47,365 nt of DNA from Aminobacter ciceronei (lineage in GTDB: Bacteria; Pseudomonadota; Alphaproteobacteria; Rhizobiales; Rhizobiaceae): the NCBI RefSeq assembly GCF_014138625.1, contig NZ_JACJHY010000040.1, positions 1-47,365 of the forward strand. Reading direction: 5' to 3'. A program made the translations under genes and the position numbers. The notes under the pieces were generated by a model. It saw nothing but the letters and a program-made list of their open reading frames with translations, searched no databases and was not told the origin of the DNA. Below, piece after piece: positions 7,266 to 15,538 of this stretch (position 1 is the first letter of the stretch; each line of letters begins with the position of its first letter).

Positions 7266-8063
7266 TGATGCTTCGGTGAAGTGATGCAGCGCGATCGCCG
7301 ATGCGGCCGCGACATTCAGGCTGTCGAAACCAGGCGCCATCCGGATCTTTGCCGTCGTCAGTCTTCTCAGCAGCGGCTCGGGCAAACCTTCGCCTTCGGT
7401 GCCGAGGTACAGCGCCAGCCGGGCGGGGCGCCTGATGTCCCTGATGTCGGCCTCGCCCGCGGGCGACAGCGCCAGCTGTTCGAAGCTGTGGCGGGTAAGT
7501 GCGTCGGCAAGCTCGCCGGCCGTGCCGCCTATGGCGAACGGCACCTTGAGCGCTGCACCGACTGAGACCCTGATTGCCTTGCGGTAGAGCGGGTCGCAGC
7601 AGGTCTGGTCGAGCAGCACCGCGTCGGCACCAAAGGCTGCCGCGTTGCGGAAGATCGAGCCGATATTGTCGTGGTTGGAGATCCCCACCGGCACCGCCAC
7701 CAGCGCGCGTTCGGGCAGGGCGGCAAGCACGTCGTCGACTGAAGCCGTCGCTCCCTTGCGGCCGATGGCCAGGATGCCGCGATGCATGTGGAAGCCTGCA
7801 ATGGCGTCCATGACGGCGCCCGAGGCGACGTAGACCGGCATGGCTTCGGGAGCAAGGGCGAGGGTCTGGCTCATACCGGCAAGGCGGTTTTCGAGCACCA
7901 GCACCGAATCCGCGTCGAAGCGCCGCGCTGCAAACAGCACGTTGAGAACGACCTTGCCCTCGGCGATGAAGCGCCCTTCGCGACCGACCAGATCGCGCTC
8001 GCGGATGTCGAGATAGGGGGCCACGCGCGGGTCGGCCGGGTCGTCGATGCGGATGATGTTCAT
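7260..8063 (-). CDS. TrmH/SpoU-family RNA 2'-O-methyltransferase
   Basis: SPOUT-fold RNA methyltransferase of 267 residues. A substrate-binding N-terminal domain (about 1-110) is followed by the methylase domain. Its three motifs are visible: motif 1 NHDNIGSIFRNAAAFG, motif 2 LALYLGTEGEGLP and motif 3 IRMAPGFDSLNVAAASAIAL. These bind S-adenosylmethionine in a trefoil knot and methylate a ribose 2'-OH in tRNA or rRNA. The target base cannot be assigned from sequence. The ATG at 8063 gives the normal family length. It ends two bases from the convergent coiled-coil gene. Confidence 0.9.
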   Translation of the reverse strand: MNIIRIDDPADPRVAPYLDIRERDLVGREGRFIAEGKVVLNVLFAARRFDADSVLVLENRLAGMSQTLALAPEAMPVYVASGAVMDAIAGFHMHRGILAIGRKGATASVDDVLAALPERALVAVPVGISNHDNIGSIFRNAAAFGADAVLLDQTCCDPLYRKAIRVSVGAALKVPFAIGGTAGELADALTRHSFEQLALSPAGEADIRDIRRPARLALYLGTEGEGLPEPLLRRLTTAKIRMAPGFDSLNVAAASAIALHHFTEASE

Positions 8064-8125
8064 GGTAGCTTCATAGCGGAGGGCAGTCCGCTATGGGAGC
8101 CTGGAAAGGCTTTGTCAGCTGAAGA

Positions 8126-8422
8126 TCAGGCGTCCTCGAAGATGCCTTCCAGCGTGCCGAGCAGCTTGCGCACGGCTTCGGACTTGCAGGTGTAGTAGAT
8201 CATCTGCCGGTCGCGACGTGTCTCGACCAGTTCCTCGTTGCGCAAGCGGGCCAGGTGCTGCGACAGCGCCGATTGGCTCAATGACACCTTTTCGGCAATC
8301 GCGCCGACCGACATTTCCGTGTCGAGCAGATGGCTCATGATCATCAGCCGCTTTTCATTGCCCATAAGTGTGAGCAAGGAAGCAGCAGCTTCCGCATTGG
8401 CCGTCAGTTTTTTCGGTTTCAT
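8126..8422 (-). CDS. ArsR-family repressor, NolR/HlyU-like
   Basis: A 98-residue winged helix-turn-helix regulator. LTLMGNEKRLMIMSHLL opens the fold, SLSQSALSQHLARLRNEELVETRRDRQMIYY is the recognition helix and wing, and a dimerisation helix closes it. The helix pair and wing are very close to rhizobial NolR, a repressor of nodulation and other genes. The metal-binding cysteine pair of ArsR/SmtB is missing; the only cysteine is in the wing (YTCKSEA). It is therefore probably not a classical metal sensor. No clear operator was found in the 130-bp gap to the HugZ gene, which is read the same way. Confidence 0.87.
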   Translation of the reverse strand: MKPKKLTANAEAAASLLTLMGNEKRLMIMSHLLDTEMSVGAIAEKVSLSQSALSQHLARLRNEELVETRRDRQMIYYTCKSEAVRKLLGTLEGIFEDA

Positions 8423-8552
8423 GGGTACCCCGTGTATCAGTCATGCTTTCCGGCGTCATGGGGGCAACAACGACGGATTACCAAACCAGATGATCAATGG
8501 AATCAGCGATCAATCTGGCTAAAATAGGACAAATCAGCTTTCGCTGAAAAAA

Positions 8553-9317
8553 TCAAGACTTCGCTGCGCGACCTTCTTTTGCCATTTCCACAAGGCTTCG
8601 CCTGAGATCGGCGGCCTCGGCAAGTAACGCAGGGAAAAGCACGCGTGCGGTCTCGTCGCCGGCGGCCAGATCCATGCCTTCAGGATCGAAGCCGCTGAGC
8701 ACCCAGCCCTTGTCGTCGAGCCGGCCATAATGGGTGGCATAGATCGTGGTCGCTTCGGTGTGATCCGAATTCATGTGGTCGAGAGCCGACTGTTCGGCTG
8801 CCGCGATCGCGTCCACCGCGGGGCCGGCGAGCAGCAGGTCGTCGCGGCTCAACAGATAGGCCTTGCCGAACCCGCCATTGAGGTTGGCGCGCTCGAGTTC
8901 CAGCCGAAAGACGGTAAAGTCGGTGAGGCCTATGTAGAGCTTGGCCTTGGGATTGCGGTTGACGTAGCGACGTTCGGCGCGGGCGTACTCCGGCGTGCCG
9001 CGTTCCAGCTTGCGCGCCCGGCAGAACAGCGTGATGCGCGGATGGGCGAGGGGATCACCCTTGCCGACCTCTCCGAGCAAAAGCGAACAGACGGGATTGG
9101 CGACGATGCCCTTGGTGTGAGCGGATAAGCCTGATATCAGGATCAGCGGCGTGCCGTCGACGTCGGTTGCGGTGCCGACCCGGCTGGCGAGTGGCGAGCC
9201 GGTTTCCGGCTCGATGACGGCAAGCGCACCATGGCGGGCCTTGCGCATCAGCGAACGCGCGAGCGCTGTCGCTTCCGCGGTGGTCTCCAGAAACACGTCC
9301 TTCTTGCGCTCTTCCAC
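8553..9317 (-). CDS. HugZ-family heme-utilisation / PNPOx-like protein
   Basis: A 254-residue two-domain protein. An N-terminal split-barrel flavin-binding-type domain (about 10-150) is followed by a DUF2470 domain (about 165-245) with ALDHMNSDHTEATTIYATHY. This is the architecture of HugZ, which degrades heme. Rhizobial HmuQ/HugZ relatives liberate iron from heme, but many family members have no proven activity. The start is GTG at 9317, and an ATG ten bases upstream is out of frame. The A/T-rich stretch just upstream (9325-9360) may hold an iron-responsive promoter, but I recognised no defined box. No heme transporter lies next to it. Confidence 0.82.
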   Translation of the reverse strand: MEERKKDVFLETTAEATALARSLMRKARHGALAVIEPETGSPLASRVGTATDVDGTPLILISGLSAHTKGIVANPVCSLLLGEVGKGDPLAHPRITLFCRARKLERGTPEYARAERRYVNRNPKAKLYIGLTDFTVFRLELERANLNGGFGKAYLLSRDDLLLAGPAVDAIAAAEQSALDHMNSDHTEATTIYATHYGRLDDKGWVLSGFDPEGMDLAAGDETARVLFPALLAEAADLRRSLVEMAKEGRAAKS

Positions 9318-9399
9318 TGCTTCACCATAAAATATGACTAATTTAATCTACTTATCCAAGGTGGGCAGGCTTTGGCAAGGGGGTCGTTTCGCCACAAGC

Positions 9400-9433
9400 A
9401 AAACAGCCCCGGAAGCTTGCGCTGCCGGGGCTG
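9400..9433 (-). terminator. Terminator of the SDR gene
   Basis: CAGCCCCGG (9404-9412) and CCGGGGCTG (9425-9433) form a perfect 9-bp stem. On the minus strand it is followed by TTTTG. It lies 30 bp after the stop of the short-chain dehydrogenase. Confidence 0.8.
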
Positions 9434-9463
9434 CAGGATAGCCGATCCTGGGACGGCTGGCGC

Positions 9464-10225
9464 CTATTTCGGCGCCATGCGAATGGCACCGTCGAGGCGA
9501 ATGGTCTCGCCATTGATCATTTGGTTCTCGACGATGTGCAATGCCAGCGCACCATATTCCGACGGTTCGCCCAGACGTGGCGGGAACGGAACGGCGGCAC
9601 CCAACGAGTCTTGCACCTCCTGCGGCATCGCCGCCATCATCGGCGTCTTGAAGATGCCGGGCGCGATGGTGGCGACACGGATGCCCGAACGCGAGAGATC
9701 GCGGGCGATCGGCAGCGTCATGCCGACGACGCCGCCCTTGGAGGCGGAGTAGGCGGCCTGGCCGATCTGGCCGTCATAGGCGGCGACCGAGGCGGTGTTG
9801 ATGATGACGCCGCGCTCGCCGCCGGCCAGCGGTTCGAGCTTGGAGGCTGCGTCGGCAAACAGCCGGATCATGTTGAAGGAACCGATCAGGTTGACCTCGA
9901 TCACCTGGCGGAAGACGCTGAGCGGATGCGGACCGTCCTTGCCGACAGTCTTCACGCCGACGGCGATGCCGGCGCAGTTGACCAGGATACGGGCCGTGCC
10001 GAGCTTGGCTTCCACTTCGGCAAATGCCGTGACAGCGCTTTCTTCATTGCTGACATCGCAGCGCACGGCGACACCGCCGATGTCGGCGGCGACCTTCTCG
10101 GCGCGTTCGAGGCTGAGATCGAAGATCGCGACCTTGGCGCCCTTGGCAGCGAGTGCGCGCGCGGTGGCTTCGCCAAGGCCGGAGCCGGCGCCGGTGACCA
10201 CTGCAATCTGCCCGTTTGGATTCAT
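9464..10225 (-). CDS. Short-chain dehydrogenase, HSD10 / 3-hydroxyacyl-CoA dehydrogenase type II-like
   Basis: Classical SDR of 253 residues. It has the TGAGSGLG nucleotide-binding motif (about 11-18), NCAG, a catalytic Ser in [14 protein letters not shown], and YSASKGG with the Tyr and Lys of the active site. The insert following [12 protein letters not shown] and the C-terminal [14 protein letters not shown] resemble bacterial homologues of mitochondrial HSD10, which oxidise 3-hydroxyacyl-CoA and related alcohols with NAD. AGGACAGGCTGAC precedes the ATG at 10225. A terminator follows the gene. It stands alone, so the physiological substrate is uncertain. Confidence 0.88.
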   Translation of the reverse strand: MNPNGQIAVVTGAGSGLGEATARALAAKGAKVAIFDLSLERAEKVAADIGGVAVRCDVSNEESAVTAFAEVEAKLGTARILVNCAGIAVGVKTVGKDGPHPLSVFRQVIEVNLIGSFNMIRLFADAASKLEPLAGGERGVIINTASVAAYDGQIGQAAYSASKGGVVGMTLPIARDLSRSGIRVATIAPGIFKTPMMAAMPQEVQDSLGAAVPFPPRLGEPSEYGALALHIVENQMINGETIRLDGAIRMAPK

Positions 10226-10291
10226 GTCAGCCTGTCCTCTTCTGCTGTTACTGAATTAGCAAGTTGGGCGGCACGGGCAAGTCATCGGCGG

Positions 10292-10828
10292 CTAGGCCGG
10301 CTCGGTCGTGCGTTGCGGTGTCTTGGCCAGGTTGGCGTGGCAGACCTCGCCCGTCAATTCGGCAACCGCGCCCGGCACGATCTCATGCGCCAAGAGGCGG
10401 TTAAGGTCGACCGGCCGCGGCATCTCGATCTGACCGCGCGGAATGCGCACGAAACCGAGCGGGCCGTAATAAGGCTCGTCGCCTACGAGTATGACGGCGG
10501 GTTCGTTGGATTTTTCCGCTGCTGCGAGCGCCATGGCGACCAGCTTGCGGCCGATGCCCATGTTCTTGAAGTCGGGGCGCACGGCAAGCGGGCCCAACAT
10601 CTGTGCCCGGCCGGCGCCGGCGGCGATTGGCGTCATCCTGACCGAGGCGATGACCTGGCCACCATGCATGGCGACGAAGGACAGCGAGCGGTCGTGCGGA
10701 CCGCCTTCGCGGATCTTGTAGGCCGCGCGTGTGAACCGACCCGGGCCAAAGGCCTCGGCGTTGATTTCATCGATTTCGAGATCGTGCGCCGGAGCTTCCG
10801 GCATGTAGGTGACGTCGGCGAGGGTCAT
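10292..10828 (-). CDS. GNAT acetyltransferase, YhbS-like
   Basis: N-acetyltransferase of about 178 residues. The acetyl-CoA binding loop is in LAVRPDFKNMGIGRKLVAMAL, and the following ILVGDEPYYGPLGFVRI is characteristic of the YhbS/predicted GNAT group. The frame runs upstream to a TTG at 10888, but the ATG at 10828 gives the natural start of the fold. No strong ribosome site is seen at either. It probably acetylates a small amine or a protein N-terminus or lysine; the substrate is unknown. The 273 bp between it and the divergent glutathionyl-hydroquinone reductase contains a TTGACA (11024-11029) but no convincing -10 element. Confidence 0.85.
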   Translation of the reverse strand: MTLADVTYMPEAPAHDLEIDEINAEAFGPGRFTRAAYKIREGGPHDRSLSFVAMHGGQVIASVRMTPIAAGAGRAQMLGPLAVRPDFKNMGIGRKLVAMALAAAEKSNEPAVILVGDEPYYGPLGFVRIPRGQIEMPRPVDLNRLLAHEIVPGAVAELTGEVCHANLAKTPQRTTEPA

Positions 10829-11101
10829 GTTTTTTGCAATCCGGTACCGTGGGATGAGGTGCCGCGGGGCATGCCGCAGCAGTCGCAAGTCAGCGCTTCA
10901 AGCGCGTGCGCTCATTCGTCGTCGGTCGACCCGGATATTTGCAAAGCAATGTGACATCGAAATGCCCGCTACCATCATTTTCGGCGCCCGTCCATCGTGC
11001 ATTTGGCCGATGTGCGTCCTGCGTTGACAATCCGTTCAGCGAGTTGCGCTTCGGCTTCGGTCGCCGGGCACCTACATCGTGGCAAACGAAAGGATTTCAC
11101 G

Positions 11102-12091
11102 ATGGGATTGCTGGTTGAAGGCAAATGGCAGGATCGCTGGTACGACACCAAGTCGACAGGCGGCAAATTCGTTCGCTCGCATTCGCAATGGCGCGATTTC
11201 GTCACCGTCGACGGCATGCCGGCGGCAGGCCGGACACGTGGCTTCAAGGCCGAACCGGGGCGCTACCACCTCTATGTTTCGCTCGCCTGTCCCTGGGCGC
11301 ACCGGACGCTGATTTTCCGCGCGCTGAAGAAGCTAGAAGACATCATCTCGGTGTCGGTCGTCCATCACTACATGGGCGAGAATGGCTGGACGTTCCGCAG
11401 TGATGACGGTGCCACTGGCGACACCCTCTACGGCCTCGACTACCTGCACCAGATCTACACCATGGCCGATCCGACCTATTCGGGCCGCGTCACAGTGCCG
11501 GTGCTGTGGGATAAGAAGGAAAAGACGATCGTTTCCAACGAGTCGTCCGAGATCATCCGGATGCTGAACCAGGCTTTCGACGCATGGGGCGACGCCGCGG
11601 TTAACTTTTACCCCGAGCCGCTGCGCGGCGAGATCGATGCGGTCAACGAGCTTGTCTATCCCTCGATCAACAACGGCGTCTACCGCGCCGGTTTCGCCAC
11701 CAGCCAGACCGCCTATGAGGAGGCATTCAACGAACTGTTCGCCGCGCTCGACACGCTGGAAGACCGCCTCTCACGCCAGCGCTATCTCGTCGGCAACACC
11801 CTGACCGAGGCCGACTGGCGGCTGTTCACGACGCTGGTGCGCTTCGACCCGGTCTATGTCGGACACTTCAAGACCAATCTGCGCCGGATCGCCGACTACC
11901 CGAACCTGTCGAACTACCTGCGCGACCTCTACCAGGTGCAAGGCGTCGCCGAGACGGTGAACATGCTGCACATCAAGGCGCATTATTACGGCAGCCACAC
12001 CGGCATCAACCCGACCGGTATCATCCCGCTTGGGCCGGAGATCGACCTCGACGCGCCGCACAACCGGGGGAAGTTGCTGAAGGCGGCTTGA
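11102..12091 (+). CDS. Glutathionyl-hydroquinone reductase (YqjG/ECM4 family)
   Basis: Xi-class glutathione transferase of 329 residues, about the length of E. coli YqjG. The catalytic C63 lies in SLACPWAHRTL within the thioredoxin-like domain. The C-terminal all-helical domain runs from about 150 to 320. These enzymes remove glutathione from glutathionyl-hydroquinones and protect against quinone electrophiles. The start at 11102 has AAAGGATTTCACG before it; the frame is open 35 codons further up without coding character. It is single in its direction. A repeat hairpin follows 22 bp after the stop. The window also carries a separate quinone oxidoreductase at 0.7-1.6 kb, with no visible shared control. 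Confidence 0.93.
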   Translation: MGLLVEGKWQDRWYDTKSTGGKFVRSHSQWRDFVTVDGMPAAGRTRGFKAEPGRYHLYVSLACPWAHRTLIFRALKKLEDIISVSVVHHYMGENGWTFRSDDGATGDTLYGLDYLHQIYTMADPTYSGRVTVPVLWDKKEKTIVSNESSEIIRMLNQAFDAWGDAAVNFYPEPLRGEIDAVNELVYPSINNGVYRAGFATSQTAYEEAFNELFAALDTLEDRLSRQRYLVGNTLTEADWRLFTTLVRFDPVYVGHFKTNLRRIADYPNLSNYLRDLYQVQGVAETVNMLHIKAHYYGSHTGINPTGIIPLGPEIDLDAPHNRGKLLKAA

Positions 12092-12112
12092 GCTGCCTGC
12101 GCCGAGTGCCAA

Positions 12113-12145
12113 GCCCTCATGGTGCGCCTGTCGAACCATGAGGGC
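12113..12145. repeat. REP-like palindromic element
   Basis: GCCCTCATGGT (12113-12123) and ACCATGAGGGC (12135-12145) form a perfect 11-bp stem around the loop GCGCCTGTCGA. Elements with CCTCATGGT...ACCATGAGG arms and a CCTGTCGA loop are, from my knowledge, scattered between genes in many rhizobial genomes. Only one copy occurs in this window, so repetition is not shown here. No T run follows, so it is not an intrinsic terminator. The rest of 12092-12376 shows nothing else. Confidence 0.6.
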
Positions 12146-12376
12146 GTGGAGCGCGTCAGGGTAGTCGGGGTCGAATGCTCAGGTGCAGACCTTTCGATTC
12201 ATGCTCGGATGCCAACACCATCGGCCGCTTGTCGTCTGGAGAGCGGAAGTTGGCCGGAACTCGACGCAACTGCCGGGAAGGCGACCAATCGGGTGGAGGT
12301 TTCATGGTTGGCAACGACCAGAATTCGCATTGCCGTCTCTCCACCCAGTGCTTGCGCGAAGAACAGCATCCCTCTC

Positions 12377-12886
12377 TCACCAATAGGGCGATGCTTCCTT
12401 GCCCTCGAACACCTCGGCAATCCGCCGCCGCGTCGCCGGCGTCGTGCCCTCCGGCAACGCGTCGAGCGGGAAAAATCCTGCCTCGGCGATCTCGTGGTCG
12501 GGTTGCTTCGGCCTGTCCTGCCGGAAGGCCTCGATCAGGTAGAAACCGACATGATCCCGCTTTGTCGCCTGCTTGTTGAGGTGGATCGACCGGAGGATGG
12601 GCGGCGCGGTGAGGACGATGTTGCCTTCCTCCTCCAGTTCACGCGCCAGCGACTCGACAAAGGTCTCGCCGATCTCGATGCCGCCACCCGGCAGCTGCCA
12701 GCCGGGCACGTAGGTATGGCGGATCAGGAAGACCGAGTTGGTGGCGGTGTCGTGGACGAGGCCGCGCACGCCGAGCGTCATCGGCCGCCGCAGCAGGAAA
12801 TAGAAGTGGAACAGCCTTCCGCGCAGCCGCGTCCATGAACCCTGGCGAGGGGAAGTGGCGACATTGCTCATCAGGCATGCCGCCAT
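12377..12886 (-). CDS. Nudix hydrolase
   Basis: A 169-residue Nudix protein. The Nudix box is G-x5-E-x7-REL-EEE-G within GGGIEIGETFVESLARELEEEGN, and the final canonical glycine is asparagine. Upstream LIRHTYVPGWQLPGGG and downstream HVGFYLIEAF complete the fold. It should hydrolyse a nucleoside diphosphate linked to another group; the substrate is not predictable. Two starts are possible, ATG 12886 or ATG 12871, neither with a clear ribosome site. It is divergent from the metallophosphoesterase gene with a 38-bp gap. Confidence 0.87.
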   Translation of the reverse strand: MAACLMSNVATSPRQGSWTRLRGRLFHFYFLLRRPMTLGVRGLVHDTATNSVFLIRHTYVPGWQLPGGGIEIGETFVESLARELEEEGNIVLTAPPILRSIHLNKQATKRDHVGFYLIEAFRQDRPKQPDHEIAEAGFFPLDALPEGTTPATRRRIAEVFEGKEASPYW

Positions 12887-12924
12887 GGGTGGAAAGCTTG
12901 GAACGCGTGACCTAAAAGGAAACG

Positions 12925-13860
12925 ATGTTCAGGCTTGCGCATATTTCCGACGTCCATCTTGGTCCGCTTCCGGATGTAACCTATCGCGACCTCGCCTCCA
13001 AGCGCATGGTCGGCTACGTCAATTGGCAGCGGAACCGCCGCCGGCATCACCATGACGGCATTGTCGATGCCATCGTCGCCGACCTCAAGGTGCAGGCGCC
13101 CAACCACCTCGCGGTGACAGGCGATCTGGTCAATCTGGCGCTCGATGGCGAAATCGCGCTGGCGCGGCTGTGGCTCGAAACGCTGGGCGAACCAGCCGAT
13201 GTCTCGGTCGTGCCGGGCAATCATGATGCCTATGTGCCCGGGGCCTTCGACAAGGCCTGCCATGCCTGGGCGCCGTGGATGCATGGCGACGGCGTGCATG
13301 GCGCGATCAGTTCGACGAGCTTTCCTTATCTGCGCGTGCGGCAGGGTGTTGCGCTGATTGGCGTGTCGACGGCGCGCGCGACGGCTCCCTTCATGGCCAG
13401 CGGCTTCTTTCGCGAAGGGCAGGCAGAGCGGCTGGGCAGGGTCCTCGACGAAACAGGCAGGCGCGGCCTTTTCCGGGCGATCATGATCCACCATCCGCCC
13501 GTTCGCGGCGCTGTGGGCCAGCACAAGCGCCTGTTCGGCATCGGCAAGTTCCAAAAGCTGGTCAGACGACATGGCGCCGAGCTGGTGCTTCATGGCCATT
13601 CGCATCTGCCGACGCTGCACTGGATCGACGGGCGCGACGGGGCCGTGCCTGTTGTCGGCGTTGCCGCGGCAGGCCAAGCGCCGGGAGGACACAAGCCGGC
13701 GGCGCAGTTCAACCTGCTCGACATCTCCGGCCAGTCCGGGGACTGGAATGTCAGGCTTACCCGTCGTGGTCTGTCCGGACCGGCTATGCCATCGGCCGAG
13801 ATCGGAACCTTTGATCTGAGCGCAGCGGTTCCGCGCTCGGCTGCATTGGTCAGGGAATGA
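12925..13860 (+). CDS. Calcineurin-like metallophosphoesterase
   Basis: A 311-residue phosphoesterase with all metal-binding motifs: ISDVHLG (D9, H11), VTGDLVN, PGNHD, IMIHHPP and LHGHSH. It lacks a signal peptide, so it is cytoplasmic. The family includes cyclic-nucleotide and UDP-sugar phosphodiesterases; the spacing resembles the CpdA/Icc group but the protein is longer. AAAAGGAAACG before the ATG is a good ribosome site. Its last 11 bases overlap the end of the convergent tail-anchored protein gene. Confidence 0.9.
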   Translation: MFRLAHISDVHLGPLPDVTYRDLASKRMVGYVNWQRNRRRHHHDGIVDAIVADLKVQAPNHLAVTGDLVNLALDGEIALARLWLETLGEPADVSVVPGNHDAYVPGAFDKACHAWAPWMHGDGVHGAISSTSFPYLRVRQGVALIGVSTARATAPFMASGFFREGQAERLGRVLDETGRRGLFRAIMIHHPPVRGAVGQHKRLFGIGKFQKLVRRHGAELVLHGHSHLPTLHWIDGRDGAVPVVGVAAAGQAPGGHKPAAQFNLLDISGQSGDWNVRLTRRGLSGPAMPSAEIGTFDLSAAVPRSAALVRE

Positions 13861-14452
13861 TGCCGGTGGCAGCGAGGCGCAGCCAGTAAAGCACCGCCAT
13901 GACGGCGATGCCGATGGCAGCACCGGCAACAAGCAGGCCAAAACCCGCCATGATGCCCGGCAGGGCTGGCCTCTGCCGCAGCGGTGGCTCGGCATCAGCC
14001 ACTGGCCCCCTGGCGAAGCCTGCAAGCGCCGGTTCCGCACCACCCTCCATCATCTGCTGGCGCTCGACGATTCGTTCGGCGATATAGCGCGTCACCTGGT
14101 CGGCGATGCGCTTGGCGTCGGTGGATTCGGCCAATACGACACGGCCGACACGGGTGTCGCGGACGAAGCGGAAGGTGCGGCGGTCGCGGCCGAGGCCGAC
14201 ATGGCTCACTGCGTCGATCCACAGCCTGGGCTGCAGCCCCGAAGAGATAACGAAATCGAAGTTGTCGATGTCTTTGGGCACGTCGGCGAAAACCGGCTCA
14301 AGCTCGGCGGCAAGCAGCTCAAGCCGCATGCGGTGGGCATCGCGCAGGTCGACGACCACGTCGCTGCGGTCGGCATTGGCGTTCTTGACGTCGCGGATGG
14401 CGTCCGCCAGCGGGTGCGCCTGCTTCAGTGCGGTCGCCCTGTCGTCGCTCAT
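13850..14452 (-). CDS. Conserved unknown protein with C-terminal membrane anchor
   Basis: About 200 residues. A soluble N-terminal domain (about 1-130) is rich in charged residues, with DVVVDLRDAHRMRLELLAAEL and DNFDFVISSGLQPRLWIDAVSH followed by FRFVRDTRVGRVVL. A proline-rich linker comes next, then one membrane helix near the C-terminus (about 163-188, ending ...VLYWLRLAATGIIP). The topology is that of a tail-anchored inner-membrane protein facing the cytoplasm. I do not recognise the family. The frame begins at a TTG (14482), but the ATG at 14452 is preferred. A perfect TTAA-N7-TTAAC lies 23 bp upstream, suggesting CtrA control. Its stop overlaps the metallophosphoesterase gene by 11 bp. 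Confidence 0.75.
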   Translation of the reverse strand: MSDDRATALKQAHPLADAIRDVKNANADRSDVVVDLRDAHRMRLELLAAELEPVFADVPKDIDNFDFVISSGLQPRLWIDAVSHVGLGRDRRTFRFVRDTRVGRVVLAESTDAKRIADQVTRYIAERIVERQQMMEGGAEPALAGFARGPVADAEPPLRQRPALPGIMAGFGLLVAGAAIGIAVMAVLYWLRLAATGIIP

Positions 14453-14474
14453 CGCCTGTTGCCCCGGATCATGT

Positions 14475-14490
14475 TTAAGCAACCGTTAAC
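14475..14490 (+). promoter_or_regulatory. Perfect CtrA-box consensus TTAA-N7-TTAAC
   Basis: TTAAGCAACCGTTAAC matches the full CtrA binding consensus with 7-bp spacing and the trailing C. It lies 23-38 bp upstream of the unknown tail-anchored protein gene. I found no other perfect full-length box in the intergenic regions I scanned, including the ctrA promoter itself. Binding is inferred from the consensus. Confidence 0.6.
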
Positions 14491-14606
14491 ATAGCTACGA
14501 TCGCGGCGGAATTGTAACTTGCGTGAACTCATTTTCGCTGGCCGCCGAGGAGCTGAAAACGGTTGCCCTGCAGGTGCTTAGAAGCGGCAACGCATCACCT
14601 GGCAGA

Positions 14607-15407
14607 TCAGCTGTCGCAGGCGGGAACGTCTGGCCGACGACGCTGGCGTCGGCGGACCATGCGGCTGACGATGTCGGCTACGAGCGCCGGCGTCTCCTCC
14701 GGCAGCATGTGACCAATTTCCAGCACATGGTGGATGAGGAAGCCCGAAGGCAGCGCGTCGGCATGGCTGTAGGGCAGCACGGCATCGTCCGTGCCCCATA
14801 CCACCATCACCGGCATCGCCAACGTTGCCAGGTTTTCGCGTGGGATCACGCCTTGTTTGTCTTCGGCGGTCATCGCCGCGGCAAAGGCGATGAGCTTTTC
14901 CGTCTGGCCGGGTCGGTTGCGCATCTCGGCAAGATCGCGGACCGTAGTTTCCGGAACGGTGCTGTCGGGGCTCGACATTTCGGCGAGGCAGGCGCGGATT
15001 TCTTCGGCGCAGGCGGCAGCCGCATAGCGCCTAAGCAGCGGGCCGTTGATCTCAGGGCCGTAGCCGCCCGGTGCAAGCAATGTCAGCGAGGCGACCCGTT
15101 CGGGATCGAACAGTGCTGCCAGCGTCGCCACTGCACCGCCCATCGAATGGCCGACGAAATGGGCGCGGTCTATGCCACGCGCCGCCAGATCGGCCAGAAC
15201 GGCAGTTGCCGCCACCTTGGCCGAGCCGGCCTTGGGATAGTCGAGCGACAGCCCGTGTCCCGGCAGGTCATAGGCGATTGTGATGCATGCGCCATCTAGG
15301 TGGGCAACGACGTCGTCCCAGACACCGCCAATTCCGCCGAAACCGTGCAGCAGGACGACTACATTCTTGCCGCTTCCCCGAACGGCGGCATGGATGGGGT
15401 AATTCAT
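14607..15407 (-). CDS. Alpha/beta hydrolase
   Basis: A 266-residue alpha/beta-hydrolase fold protein. It has an oxyanion HGFGG near residue 21, the nucleophile elbow GHSMGG (Ser about 92), a cap region at about 120-190, the acid in VVWGTDDAVLP and the catalytic His in EIGHMLPEE. No signal peptide. It is similar in layout to esterases and to the acyl-transfer components called acetoin dehydrogenase E2-like hydrolases, but no lipoyl domain is present. Substrate unknown. It stands alone; the 131 bp upstream hold only a small GTTGT-AAA-ACAAC dyad (15464-15476). Confidence 0.88.
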   Translation of the reverse strand: MNYPIHAAVRGSGKNVVVLLHGFGGIGGVWDDVVAHLDGACITIAYDLPGHGLSLDYPKAGSAKVAATAVLADLAARGIDRAHFVGHSMGGAVATLAALFDPERVASLTLLAPGGYGPEINGPLLRRYAAAACAEEIRACLAEMSSPDSTVPETTVRDLAEMRNRPGQTEKLIAFAAAMTAEDKQGVIPRENLATLAMPVMVVWGTDDAVLPYSHADALPSGFLIHHVLEIGHMLPEETPALVADIVSRMVRRRQRRRPDVPACDS

Positions 15408-15538
15408 TTTTGCTCAAAAGGTCGGATAGAAATTCACGAAAAGTTGTAGACTGAAAGTAGCAGGTTGTAAAACAACGTATGAGCGCCGAACGCGCAAATT
15501 TAGTTATGCAAGAAATGAGCAGAAAACGCCAGTGAGGC

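Noticed and set aside
12119-12376. Short open frames in the gap after the glutathionyl-hydroquinone reductase gene
   Set aside because: They begin within the REP-like palindrome and have no ribosome site or domain.
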